Assembly (NCBI GenBank): GCA_015847255.1
Contig: JADLZK010005824.1
Location: 124,001-188,000, forward strand
DNA: 64,000 bases
Origin: Hyparrhenia diplandra
Lineage: Eukaryota; Streptophyta; Magnoliopsida; Poales; Poaceae
Direction: 5' to 3'
Shown here: positions 11,609 through 21,911 of the stretch, piece after piece
Layout of the letters: each line of letters opens with the position of its first letter
Numbering within the stretch: the stretch's first letter is position 1
The notes under the pieces: generated by a model
Told to the model about the DNA's origin: nothing
Database searches by the model: none
The model's input: the letters and a program-made list of their open reading frames with translations, nothing else
Made by a program: the position numbers and the translations under genes

Positions 11609-12000
11609 CATCTTTGTTGTGTGTATGAGCTGCATATACTTATTTTTTTAGAAAAGGAAATGACCGGCACATATATGGTGCTTCATAGGTTTTCTAAATC
11701 TGAAGCTTCTGCAGGTTACTTCAATGATACCCTTTTGAATTTAACATGCCTGTGCCTGCTTTTTTGACAACCAGGTCACACTCTATTTGAGATAATTGTA
11801 CCTTTCATCTTTGTTGTGTGTATGAGCTGCATATACTTATTTTTTTAGAAAAGGAAATGACCTGCACATATATGGTGCTTCTTAGGTTTTCTAAATCTGA
11901 AGCTTCTGCAGGTTACTTCAATGATACCCTTTGAATTTAACATGCTTGTGCCTGCTTTTTGACAACCAGGTCACACTCTATTTGAGATAATTGTACCTTA
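11609..12000. repeat. Tandem duplication, ~197 bp x 2
   Basis: TCTTTGTTGTGTGTATGAGC begins at 11611 and again at 11808. The two copies stay nearly identical through CACTCTATTTGAGATAATTG, differing by a few substitutions and one-base indels. The duplication is therefore recent. It lies in non-coding DNA. Confidence 0.9.
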
Positions 12001-12487
12001 CATTAATGAGGATTCCTGCACATAATCGAACAGTTTTAGAAAATTGATGGTTATAAATGAAAACAAAGCTTTTATTGTTATTCCAAAGTAGAGACACTAT
12101 GTTTTTTTATATTCCTGATAGCTTCAATGCTCAGACAAAATGTATTACACCTTGAATATGTACTTTCAGTTCAAAATACAGGTGATCCCTCTTGACAAAG
12201 TTTAAGAACTGTTGTGCAATTATTTGCCTCTAATTTAGATTTCAGCAACCAAACCATTACATGACCTGTAGTATGCAAGCTTGAGTTAAGAGTTACTTGC
12301 ATATTTGTTATTATCAGTTTTCTTTCAGTGATCAGACTTCTATATTTTCAGTTCACTTTATTATTTTTTTCATTTGCCCATTTGATTCCCTATGTGCATG
12401 TTAAAACCATTATCTATCATACTTAAAACCCATTGATGCTATTTTTTCACATAATCTATTCATGTTATAACTCCACCTATGTTGACT

Positions 12488-12731
12488 GGAAGACTTTCTT
12501 GAGTCGTCTCAACATAGCCGGTCCCAAGCCCGGGTAAAGGAGGAGGGTTGCGTTAGGTTTGGCGAACCAGCGTAAAAAACAGCCACTCTAATGGATATGA
12601 AACCCATAAGAAATTCGTTGGGGCGTAACCCTCTTAGCGGTAGCGTTACATCAGAACCCGGGTGTGGTGTTAAATGGGCGAGGGCCGGTCGCCATCCCCT
12701 TAGTGGCGCGTCGTATCGTGATCCAGTACGA
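12488..12731. mobile_element. Dispersed retroelement fragment
   Basis: The block from CATAGCCGGTCCCAAGCCCG through TTGGGGCGTAACCCTCTTAG and AACCCGGGTGTGGTGTTAAA to GGCGCGTCGTATCGTGATCC is a stretch I recognise as widely repeated in plant genomes. I associate it with the 5' region of non-LTR (RTE/LINE-type) elements. No reverse transcriptase frame follows, so it is a truncated piece. The exact family is from memory and uncertain. Confidence 0.5.
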
Positions 12732-14947
12732 ATCTATTCATGTTATATTAACGTCCAGTCCCGACATTTCTGCCTGCACAGAATAATTTTCTAAACTCCA
12801 TAATCATGATCTTGCAGACTGGATGCTAAGTGTATAACATTTTTCCTGTTAGATATGCTGTAAATAGGAAATCTATCACTAAAATGAGCCATGGTAAATA
12901 TAATCAGCTGATATAGATCTAACTTATTTTCCTGTTACCAGGTGATCAACTAGCAATTGAAAAGGGAAACATGACGTCTCTTAGGTGGGTACTAACATTT
13001 ACCCTTCCTCTGTTTTGCTGGATCAGAACAAGGATGATTCTATTGCTGCTCTACCGGTTGACAATTTTTTTAATTAAAAAGCTATTGGTTTTGCTGGCCT
13101 GTTCCCCATACGATCCAATTCAATTGAGAACATTCAGTGCTAGGAGTAATCATATAACTGCATTTGTGGGGAAATGCAAAATTATAATTTACATTTTTGA
13201 TATATGAGCAATCATATAACTGTTTCATAATTTAATCACGACTTATGTGATAGATACAGGTGGCTATGAACATACCTCTGTTCCAAGTTAGCTTTTAATA
13301 AATAAACCTGCATTTGTAAACATGTTCTATGCACCGGCCTTAATTGTTTATTGTCCCAATGCAGGTTTGAGTTTCTCAGGTTCTCGAGAAAGGAGAGGGG
13401 TTCACCTTATTTCAAAAACCAATCTGGTCGGTTTTTCTTAGTCCTCTTTGTGCTTCTGCAGCATTGACACCATCTTTCTACCATTAGATTTACAGACCAG
13501 ACACATGATTTCGTTTATCCTCAGCTTCATTGGTTCTAGGCTGGTTTGTAAACAATACTCTTGCCATGCCTCTCATTTTATTTAGTATCTGACTTTGTGC
13601 AACTGCTTCTATATAAATATACTCTTACATAGTACGTCGCTCCTATGTACATGTTAGAACCATGATCTATTGTATAAAAACTATCCATGTTATGTTCATC
13701 TCCAATTGGCCAAAATTTGTGCTTGCTACATGCACCTAAATAGTACTCTATTTAATTTTGTTACTGCTCCTATATGCACCAAAATATCATTCTCTGTTCC
13801 TCGCGGCCACGGTTCAATGTGTATCTTAAATTTAAAAAGGATATAATAGAATAATATACTGTAATGAAGCTCTATAGTATACTGTGCACGTGACGAAAAA
13901 AAACTCATTCTAGATGAAAAAATAATTACCTCATATCCCCATTGATTATTCTATGCCTTTAGTACCTTAAGGCTAAAGAGAATTCAGGATCTAGCTTTTT
14001 AAGAGCAAGATGGTGGTGGAGGTTTCCTCAGTATCAAATTGAAAATCCTGAAATGAAACGTGTGTGTGCTTCTATGGAATAATTGTATTATGGTTCTGTT
14101 TCTGCTTTGTATTAAGTAACTAAAGGTGCAGAGTGGTATGCATTTCCATTAAATGGACCTGAGCCTATTCATGCCTGTTGTATGCAGGTTCTTTTCCTTA
14201 TAAGAGTCTCGACTTGATGATATTTGTTGTCCATTCTAAGCTATCCTGTTTGTTTGATGTTAAATTGATACGGTACATGCTCATTTATTTTTATTAACAT
14301 TACATATAATGGCATACTCCTTTTCATGGACAAGTGCTCTTCCAATTTGAGTTTTTCAATGGTCCTTCCAAAAACATACTCTGTCACAATTTTTGGAATG
14401 CCTTGTCCAATAAGAGATTTGAGAGAAGTATATCATGCAAACTTGGATTGAGAGCGTATCATGCTTTGTATTAGGATTCGAAACCTATAAAATATTCGAT
14501 GCTTTTCCTCGTGTTTTGTTTTTAGATTTAAAAGGAATATATAGGATAATGTTTTTTTGTTTCCTTGCAGCATTGTGATCTAATATCTTCAGTTAAAGAT
14601 TCCTAAAATACTAAGTTCATTTTCTCACTATGTACCAATGTTTTTAGGTACCAATATTATTCAATCATATTGGAACTGAGTTATGGTCAACCAGTGCAAT
14701 GCCACCGCACACCAGAACATACAACGTGCTGCGACCTGATGATCTACATCACTACGATAAAACTCTTGTATTGTATTCCAAAGAGAGTTGGGACTTTGTG
14801 TATTTTCAGACCCACAAACATATGCACCAAGCTTCATAAGAGAAGATCTAACTAGCCTGGCTATTTTCTAGCTTGTCAACCTTCTCTAAACTGAAACCTA
14901 TAACTGCACAGCTGCAATCATGTATGATATGTGTATATCCATGATTC
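12732..14947. other. Intergenic, nothing recognised
   Basis: AT-rich throughout with only short, unrelated ORFs (for example 12971-13207 and 14670-14855). No domain, splice-connected frame or repeat could be supported. Confidence 0.45.
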
Positions 14948-15090
14948 AACCTACTACTATGTTATTTTCTTATGTACGTTTTTAAGATGTTCCTGCACGG
15001 GCGCGCGAACCTACTACTATGTTATTTTCTTATGTATTTAAGATGTTCCTGCACGGGCGCGCGGAGGCGCGCGCCCTCCTACTAGTGGGT
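14948..15090. repeat. 60 bp direct duplication with GC hairpin
   Basis: CCTACTACTATGTTATTTTC occurs at 14950 and 15010, each time followed by AGATGTTCCTGCACGGGCGC. After the second copy, GGGCGCGCGGAGGCGCGCGCCC can fold as a hairpin (about 15055-15076), and CTACTAGT follows. This may be the end of an unclassified DNA element. Confidence 0.6.
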
Positions 15091-15501
15091 AATAATATGT
15101 GTATTGATAGGTGGGTTACTAGTTGCCCAAACTTTAGTCGGTAGGCTACATTGAAAGAAAAGGTGATTTTGTGTTGCATGATCCTTTTCCTGCCCGCTGT
15201 CACTGTCAGGTAGGGACGGGTAGCGCGCTCAGCGTCACCGTAAAAAATGCCATTGCCCCGGCATTCTCAGACATGACGCCGTCGACGGGTTTGAATATAT
15301 AGTTGATTGATGTTTGTGTCAACAATCAACATACAAGAAGCCACCGGTGGTATCGTATTCAGAGCTACGCATTTAGGTTTTGTTTGGAACGTGATGAGAT
15401 CGTTTCTCCGCTTTCTCTCTCAGGGATTATTGAGATTTTACTATATAAATCTTTGTTGCAACTTTGAAACAAAGTATGGGTATATTTTTGTTCCACTCTT
15501 A
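15091..15501. other. Intergenic, nothing recognised
   Basis: The open frame 15307-15537 (+, 76 codons) runs into the adjacent Tourist element and has no recognisable domain. No gene is supported. Confidence 0.4.
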
Positions 15502-15700
15502 GGTGCTGTTTGGTTGACAATGACTAAACTTTTTTAGTCCTAGGGACTAATAAAAAAAAGTCCCTCAAGAGAGTCTTTTAGGGACTAATAGAGGAAAAGT
15601 CTCTGAAAAAAAAAGTCCCTCCCTGTTTGGTTTATTAGGGACTAAAAGGGACTTTTTTTTTAGTTCCAAGGACTAAAAAGTCCCTAAACCAAACATGCCC
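15502..15700. mobile_element. Tourist-like MITE (PIF/Harbinger), 199 bp, TSD TTA
   Basis: The ends GGTGCTGTTTGGTT and AACCAAACATGCCC are imperfect terminal inverted repeats. A TTA target duplication flanks them at 15499-15501 and 15701-15703. The interior is a series of AGGGACT/AGTCCCT inverted blocks. Size, TSD and the GTTTGGTT terminus are those of grass Tourist elements. Confidence 0.85.
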
Positions 15701-16519
15701 TTAGAAGTCTTAGCCCGTACGTTAGTTTCTATTTCCTTTCCAAGTTACAAAATGTTTAGGATTTTTGTTGGTTACTTTTATTTTGACAAAAAACTATATA
15801 TATAAAAAAAAGTTAAAACATCTTATAATTTAGAATGAAGTTCACTGTTTAGATGGAAGCTGCGGCTGCACAGGCTTCAGTGCACTAGAAGTCAATTTTG
15901 GTGTACCGGCAGCGAACGCGCCAAATTTTAGTGCTGCAGACAGCCTGCAACAGAGATTGAAGAAGCTGCAGCGAATGCACCGAAGTATCATTTTACAAGG
16001 GTAAAGCACCTTTTCAACATCCAAGTTCAACGTCAGTTTGATTTCTAGCCTTAAACTACGAACTGGGTAACAAACAACCTGTAACTATCTAAACCGAACA
16101 AACTTAATAATGAGATTAGTTTCAAAGGTGGTGTTCCATTTTCTAAAAAATAATAAAACTATGGGTCTGATCTCTAAAAAATCATAATTAATTTATTTTG
16201 AAATTAGAAAAATATGAACGATTATCAATTTTCATTTAAAATGTCGGCTGTATATTGGTTCTCTATTTAGAATTGTTTGGATCTTATTTGTTTTAAATAG
16301 ATAATGAGCATGATCATATGACCAATAAAGCAACAGGATCAAAAAAAATAGTTCTAGATAATTCATATAGATCATAAACATGTAGATAATGTTTTTCTTA
16401 TGATTTTTTAAAATGTAAACCAGATTTTTATTATTTTTAGAAAAATAGAAAACCTCATTTTAATTAGCAAGATGACTACTAATTTGTTCGATTTTGATCG
16501 TCGTTAGAGGACATCCATT
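15701..16519. other. Intergenic, nothing recognised
   Basis: AT-rich sequence. The segment 15850-15990 is richer in GC, and has alternating GCAGC/GCTGC motifs, but shows no defined ends or coding frame. Confidence 0.4.
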
Positions 16520-16649
16520 CACTACTAGAATCAATAAGTTTCCCTACAGGTATATTTCTTTCCCTACCATAGGGGAACCTTTCCCGTCGAATTCACTACT
16601 AATTTGTTTGGATTGTTAACCCTAGGGAAACTTGTTGATTGTAGTAGTG
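16520..16649. mobile_element. CACTA-derived MITE, 130 bp, TSD ATT
   Basis: The element begins CACTACTAGAATCAATAAGT and ends with its near inverted complement, CTTGTTGATTGTAGTAGTG. ATT is duplicated at 16517-16519 and 16650-16652. CACTA termini with a 3 bp duplication define the superfamily. It is too short to code for anything. Confidence 0.85.
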
Positions 16650-16979
16650 ATTACATTGTCTTGCTTGTTCTTGTTTAAATCAGTCTACCGTGCAAGTTGG
16701 ATATTGAAAACTGTATTTTACCTTTTTTTTTTTCTAAAAAGAGATACATGTATCTTTGTTATCTTGTAGCGAATGCTGGGCGAGGATATGTGAACCTGGG
16801 TTCATTATGTAGCACAGCTTAATTTTGTTTTAAAGTAGGAGTAAGCATACATCTTGCATTTCGAGTACTCAACTAATTTAAAATTTAACTATTATATTAA
16901 AAATATTTAGTGTGATTAACCTAATGATACTTATTTATTATTTTGTAATAGGTACTATGAATACCAATATTGTTATATA

Positions 16980-17228
16980 CTCCCTCTATATCACTATTAG
17001 AAGAAGTTTAGGATGTGACTCGGTCTCCAAAGCACAACTTTAACTTCTCTTTTTTTATAAAATTATTTAAATTAGTTGAGACAAATATAAACTATTTTTT
17101 GAGACAAATGTATTGATATGGTTTCCACATTTCCAAACTCAAATACTTAAAAGTTATTCATGATTTATGTTTCTAATGTTTGACTCAAACTTTTTCCTAA
17201 ACGTTCTTTAATAGTGATACAGAGTGAG
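16980..17228. mobile_element. Stowaway-like MITE, 249 bp, TSD TA
   Basis: CTCCCTCTATATCACTATTA at the left end pairs with TAATAGTGATACAGAGTGAG at the right. TA flanks both sides (16978-16979 and 17229-17230). This is the standard grass Stowaway (Tc1/mariner) signature. Confidence 0.85.
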
Positions 17229-17885
17229 TATTTAGTAAAATTAGTTTGGTTGCTTTTTATTAAAATATGAGACATGTATTTACTTTAGGAGAAAAAGGCA
17301 TCTATTATGAATATTTATATTTATATTTATATTTTATGTATATGTAGTTTATTTTTGACAATTCGTACATGTAGTTTATGATACGGGAACAGGCCCATGG
17401 AAGTATGGCTCGGAACAGGCCCACCAGACCCATTACTAGATTTATCATTTTTTTGACCGAATACTAGATTTATATCATTTAATGTTCTGTGTATGTACGG
17501 AAACTCGGCAAGATCTCCGTCGTTTCGTCTTCTGCTCTCCGATCGCGTCTTCTTCGGCAGCCGTCGGGAGGCTCGGAGAGCAGAGTTGCTTCAGTTCAGC
17601 CACCGCCCCATCGGCACTACAGGTGAGCAACTGCGGAGCGCGGAGGGACAGACCATTGTCGTGGGCTTCTGGCGCACGAATCCTTCGCCTTCTGCGCTGG
17701 TGTAGATTCTATCTCGTTTTCCCAGTCGATTATGTTCTATTCCATCTCCTGCAGCTAATCTAGACCGATCGGTGTAGTTCAGTCTATGAATTGCGTACTC
17801 TGTCACTCAAACTGCATGGTGAGTAATGAATACTTTGGCGTGATTATTAGTTCTCTTTGTATGATCAGAAATCCATCAGACAAAT
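17229..17885 (+). other. Upstream region of S1
   Basis: This stretch is paralogous to about 24880-25441 upstream of S2. Both contain ATGTTCTGTGTATGTACGGA, then a GC-rich block that ends with a splice-like CTACAGGTGAGCAACT, then GATCAGAAATCCATCAGACA just before the start codon. It probably holds the promoter and a 5' UTR intron. Confidence 0.6.
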
Positions 17886-18418
17886 ATGTTGAACAAGATC
17901 GAGTCCAAGGAGGAGGTACAACGCCGACGGCTGCAGGAGGAGGACGACAGTAGCAGCAACAGCAAGGCAACAAGGTGGGTGATGGCCACCGCCGTCGAGA
18001 TTGAACTGGAGGTTCTTGAGTGCCCCATCTGCTTCCGGCCTCTCAAGCCCCCGGTGTTTCAGGTGGTTCCTTACTTCCCTTTCCTTGCTCTTCATCTCTT
18101 TGACGAATTCCATTATTCCTTGTAGAAACTATATAGAAATTCTCGTTTCATGTACATATGCAGTGTGCAGTTGGGCATGTGGTATGCTCATGTTGCCGTG
18201 CCAAGCTCGCCGGCAGGAGCTGCTACACGTGCGACGGCGCCACCGACTTCAGCCGCTGCTTCGCGGTGGAGCACATTGTGGAGTCCGTCCGGGTCCCGTG
18301 CGCCAACGCCGGGCGCGGGTGTCCCGCCAACGTACGGCAAGCAAGAACACGAGGAGACATGCCTGCACGCGCACGCCGAGGTCAAGGCCGTCGTCACCGC
18401 CGGCCCTCCTGCCCCTGA
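17886..18418 (+). pseudogene. SINA-like RING E3 ligase S1, frameshifted
   Basis: Exon 1 is 17886-18062 (59 codons) and exon 2 begins at 18164 after TATGCAG. RING-type ligases of the SINA/SINAL family transfer ubiquitin through a RING and bind substrates through a SIAH-type zinc finger and a C-terminal domain. The RING is present (CPIC in exon 1; CAVGHVVC, CCRAK and CYTC in exon 2), as is the start of the SIAH finger (VPCANAGRGC). Against S2, about 8 bases are lost near 18330-18337. The frame shifts and ends at 18418 after about 143 residues. The downstream DNA still resembles the S2 tail, so this is a decayed duplicate of S2. Confidence 0.8.
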
Positions 18419-18660
18419 CCACACTCCCCGATGTCCCAGTGCCAGAGCCATGTGGAAACAGCGGCAGCCAAAGAAGCCGACATTTGGTCGCAGGACTAGT
18501 GCATTTTTTGAGGGATTATCGCTGGACTAGTGCTTGGCAGTATGATTAGTATGATTCCAGTTGCGATCCCGGTTGTCCGCGGAATCATCATACATCTTAG
18601 CCTACAAGGTGCTTGCTCGCCAGTTGCATCGGTAGCGACATGATTTTTTCACAAAATGTT
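18419..18660 (+). pseudogene. Out-of-frame remnant of the S1 C-terminal tail
   Basis: The sequence matches S2 from ATGATTCCAGTTGCGATCCC through CATACATCTTAGCCTACAAG to GCATCGGTAGCGACATGA. It is preceded by a small internal duplication around GGACTAGTGCNTT. In S2 the same stretch codes for a hydrophobic tail. Confidence 0.7.
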
Positions 18661-18789
18661 TGATCTTTTATGAGTATTTTACCGTGACCTTCTCTGTTTT
18701 CTGTCCATGTATCTCTGAACATTTTTATCTTAGGGGTGTTTGTTCATGATTGAGTTATCGGCACAATCTATGCCAATTTTTTTAGGGTA

Positions 18790-18979
18790 GTATATTATAA
18801 GACGTTTGATTTTTTTTTACACCAACCGACCATTCGCCGGGAGGAGCTTGCTTTATTAATAAAAGTTCTTTAAGAATTATTTAAATTTAATTATATTTGC
18901 ACAATTTTTTTGAATATAAAACGAGTGGTCAAAGTTGTTGTCAAAAAGTCAAATGTCTTAAAATTTGGGACGGAGGAAG
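18790..18979. mobile_element. Degenerate Stowaway-like MITE
   Basis: ATTATAAGACGTTTGAT at the left pairs with GTCAAATGTCTTAAAAT at the right, and the right end reads GGGACGGAGGAAG before TA. The S2 paralog lacks this block: its flanks join directly (GGGTACTAATTGC). That supports insertion after the S1/S2 duplication. Confidence 0.65.
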
Positions 18980-19159
18980 TAATTATTTTTGCTTTTCATG
19001 ATTTGAGTCAAGATGATTGGATTATTGAATGGGAATATGTAATAGGTTACCCCAAACCCTGCAGTCACGGCAAAAAACAAGGCACCAGCGGCGATGACGC
19101 ACAGGAAAGGGCGGCGGTTGAGACAGATATATGGAAAAGGGACCTGTGGCGGGCACACA
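18980..19159. other. S1 downstream flank
   Basis: The first part (CTTTTCATGATTTGAGTCAA onward) is paralogous to 26340-26400 downstream of S2. It then diverges into sequence with GGCGGGCACA motifs related to the CACTA subterminal repeats. Confidence 0.5.
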
Positions 19160-20221
19160 CACTACTACTGAAATGATTTTCCGCGGGCGGACATTAAAAC
19201 CGCCACGCAGCCTAGGGTCACGGTTAATCGAGCGATTAAGCGTGGCGAGCAAATGTCCGCCACGCAAAATCGCTTAACCGTGGCGGTTATTTAACAATGC
19301 CCGCCACGTTTAATAAATAAAAAATAATAAAAAAAGAAAATCCAGTTTGAAACCCTAACGGGCCCAGATTCGGGCCGCCGGGAGATCTGAGCCCGTTAGG
19401 GTTTCGAGTCTCAACGCCGCCGGCGGGTCTCCGCGCCGCCGCCAGACGCCGCCGTCGAGCACGGGCGCCGCCGAGCCCCTACGCCGCCGGATCCGCCCTC
19501 CTCCGCGCCCGGATCCGCCGTCCTCCGCTGGATCCGCCCTCCTCGCGCCGGATACGCCCTCCGCCGGATCCGGCCTCCTCCGCCGGCTGGCCACCGCGCC
19601 GGGGCCGCCCTCGCTGGATCGCCCTCCTCCTCCGCGCGGGGGCCGCCTCCTCCACGTCGGGGCCGCCCTCCTCCACGCCGGATCCGGGGCCGCCCGCCCG
19701 GTGGAGGCGCGCCCGCGCCGCGCCGCTCCAGGGCCGCCGCTGCAGCTCCTCCGCCCCAGGGGCGCGGGCGTCGGGAAGAATGGGGAGGGGAGGGAGCACG
19801 CCGCGTCCGGGGTGAAGTGTGGGGGTGAGAGAGAGGGGAGGGAGGTGGTGGGTCGGGGATGAGAGAGAGAGGGGCAGGCAGAGAGTGTTAGGGTTAGGGA
19901 TGGAGTGTTGTTCTCATTTTATATGGACCACCTATTAGTGGGCTGGTATGGGCTTTGGGCTGCTAGAATTGGGCCCGATTTACCGTGACGGTTATTTGCT
20001 GATTTTCCGTGGCGGTTTTTTAACAATGCCCGCCACGGTTAATAGTGATTTTCCGTGACGGGCATTGTTAAAAAACCGCCACGGTTAATCGATTAACCGT
20101 GGCGGTTTTTCCCGGCCGGGGAGGGGGTGCCAGGCCATCTATTTTCCGTGGCGGTTTCATAAATGCCCGCCCACGTAAAAATAAAATCCGAACACCTCGC
20201 AAAATCAATCCTGTAGTAGTG
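19160..20221. mobile_element. Non-autonomous CACTA element, 1062 bp, TSD ACA
   Basis: The element starts CACTACTACTGAAATGATTT and ends AAAATCAATCCTGTAGTAGT followed by G. ACA is duplicated at 19157-19159 and 20222-20224. Both ends carry many inverted subterminal copies of CCGTGGCGG / CCGCCACGG and AATGCCCGCCACG, the presumed transposase binding sites. The interior (19380-19800) is extremely GC-rich, with overlapping ORFs on both strands that have no recognisable domain. No transposase is encoded. It is a sister of the element at 40858-41937. Confidence 0.9.
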
Positions 20222-20915
20222 ACAAGTGTGCCCGTCACGATTAATGCCCAGATTAACCGTGGCAGACTTTTTATTTACCGTGGCATGCAAAAGTGTGGCG
20301 GGCACACCGTTTCCTCCTTCCTCCTCACTCCCTCCCTCTTCCTTGCGTGCGCTCCCCAACGGCGGGGTGGCCTGGTGGTGCGCTCCCCCAACGACGGTGG
20401 GGTGACTTCGATTGCGAGCACGCTCCACAATGGCAGCGGGGTGGCCGGCGCGACCACGCTCCCCGGTGGCAACGAATCCCGGCGGCGGATCCGCGTGGGA
20501 GCGATTCACCGGTAGCGGATCCGGCCGGAGTGGTCCACTAGCGGCGGCGAGGGGGTGCACCAGCAGCGGATCCGGTCTGGAGGGGTTCACCGGCGGCGGG
20601 GGCGGCGTGGGCCACCTCGACGGGAGGCGGACGAGCTGGTGCGATGGTGACCACAGATCTAGGCCGATGAGCGGCGTGGATGGGCTCACTAGGCCGTGGA
20701 CGGGCTCGGTGGGCTCATCATTTTTTGATTTATCTCGGGCGATTAACCGTGGCAGACGTTTTTGCCTGCCACCGTGCTCCATGGATTTACGCTCACACTC
20801 ACGGTTGCAATTAGACCCGAAAGTGTTTTGATGTGCCCACACCGCCGGTTAGTTTCACAACCGACAAGTGTGTTCTCGGCGGTGACACTACGTTTTTTTG
20901 AGCGTCCGGTAGTGA
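20222..20915. mobile_element. Older CACTA-like sequence around the nested element
   Basis: It carries the same ATTAACCGTGGCAG and GTGGCGGGCACA motifs as the intact element beside it, a GC-rich middle, and a possible terminus GCGTCCGGTAGTG near 20900-20915. The left flank of the intact element (GTGGCGGGCACACA) also fits. The intact element may have inserted into a relative. The outer 5' terminus was not found. Confidence 0.45.
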
Positions 20916-21191
20916 CAAGTTACAACAACGTAGAATGTCGGGTTTATCAATAAAACATTATAATCACATGTTCAGATCATAAGGTCTTGGTCAGCAACCA
21001 AGTAGTCTAACAGTTTAATAATCTAACAGTTAGCTCACATGTTCAGATCTCCCACAACAAAAACAAAAATTACAATAATCTATTAATATCGTCTCGCCCA
21101 TACTGAACTGCAAATTCACGGCCCGTGCAATGGAAAATTGTCCTTCTTTTGACACTACCTCTTCTGCGATGAATTTGGCTAGCTCCTCTTA
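20916..21191. other. Intergenic, nothing recognised
   Basis: AT-rich with two copies of CTCACATGTTCAGATC-like sequence. No gene seen. Confidence 0.4.
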
Positions 21192-21403
21192 CAGTGCGTC
21201 GATGGCGGCTCCACGTTGGGGCAAGCTGGGGCAGCTGCCCCAGCTAAATTCCCGTGGCCACAAAAAAAAAAAAAAAAAATGAGTCACAACGGCAAGGCCC
21301 AGCCCAGCCCAATGCCCACGTCCCAAGACGATCCCACGAGCCAGGCTCGATCTTGCACATCGATCGGCACGTTGCCCATGCATATGCATCGTCAATCAGT
21401 CAC

Positions 21404-21503
21404 CACGTCGATCTCGCACATCGATCGGCAGTTCGGCACGTCGATCTCGCGCACATCGATCGGCAGTTCGCACGTCGATCTCGCACATCGATCGGCCGCG
21501 ACG
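21404..21503. repeat. 33 bp x 3 tandem repeat inside the hAT element
   Basis: CACGTCGATCTCGC starts at 21404, 21437 and 21471, each followed by ACATCGATCGGC. It lies in the GC-rich 5' part of the transposon, before the transposase frame. Confidence 0.85.
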
Positions 21504-21911
21504 TTCCCAGCCTTCCTGTGTCCCAGTCTCTCCCCGCCGGCGCCGCCGAACCCTAGCCCTAGGTCTCGGGCTCTTGGCCGATCGGTGGCGGCGACTCCGG
21601 CCCTCCGGCGGCCTCCGGCAGCCGCCACTAGCAGCAGGCAGCAGCGGTTCGCCCGGTTCAAATTCCATGGAGGAGGTCCAGCAGGCCGGGCTGGGCATGG
21701 CCGCGGCAGCGGGGGCTCGGTGATGGCCGTGGCCGCGGAATCGGAGCAGCTCCGGCCGCAGAGCTCCGGTGGGTGTTGGTCGAGGGCGAGGAGGGAGCGG
21801 TAGGCCAAGTGCACAAGGGCCCCATTGGCAGCAAGCAAAGAAGACACAAAAAAATGGTAGTTTTTGTGTGCATGTGTCTATTGGCTATTGCCTATTGGTT
21901 AACGCCTGAAT

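Noticed and set aside
14281..14860. Possible small gene at 14670-14855
   Set aside because: 61 codons, no conserved motif, no splice partners.
20093..20842. 249-codon minus-strand ORF
   Set aside because: Lies across CACTA subterminal repeats and GC-rich filler; no protein family.
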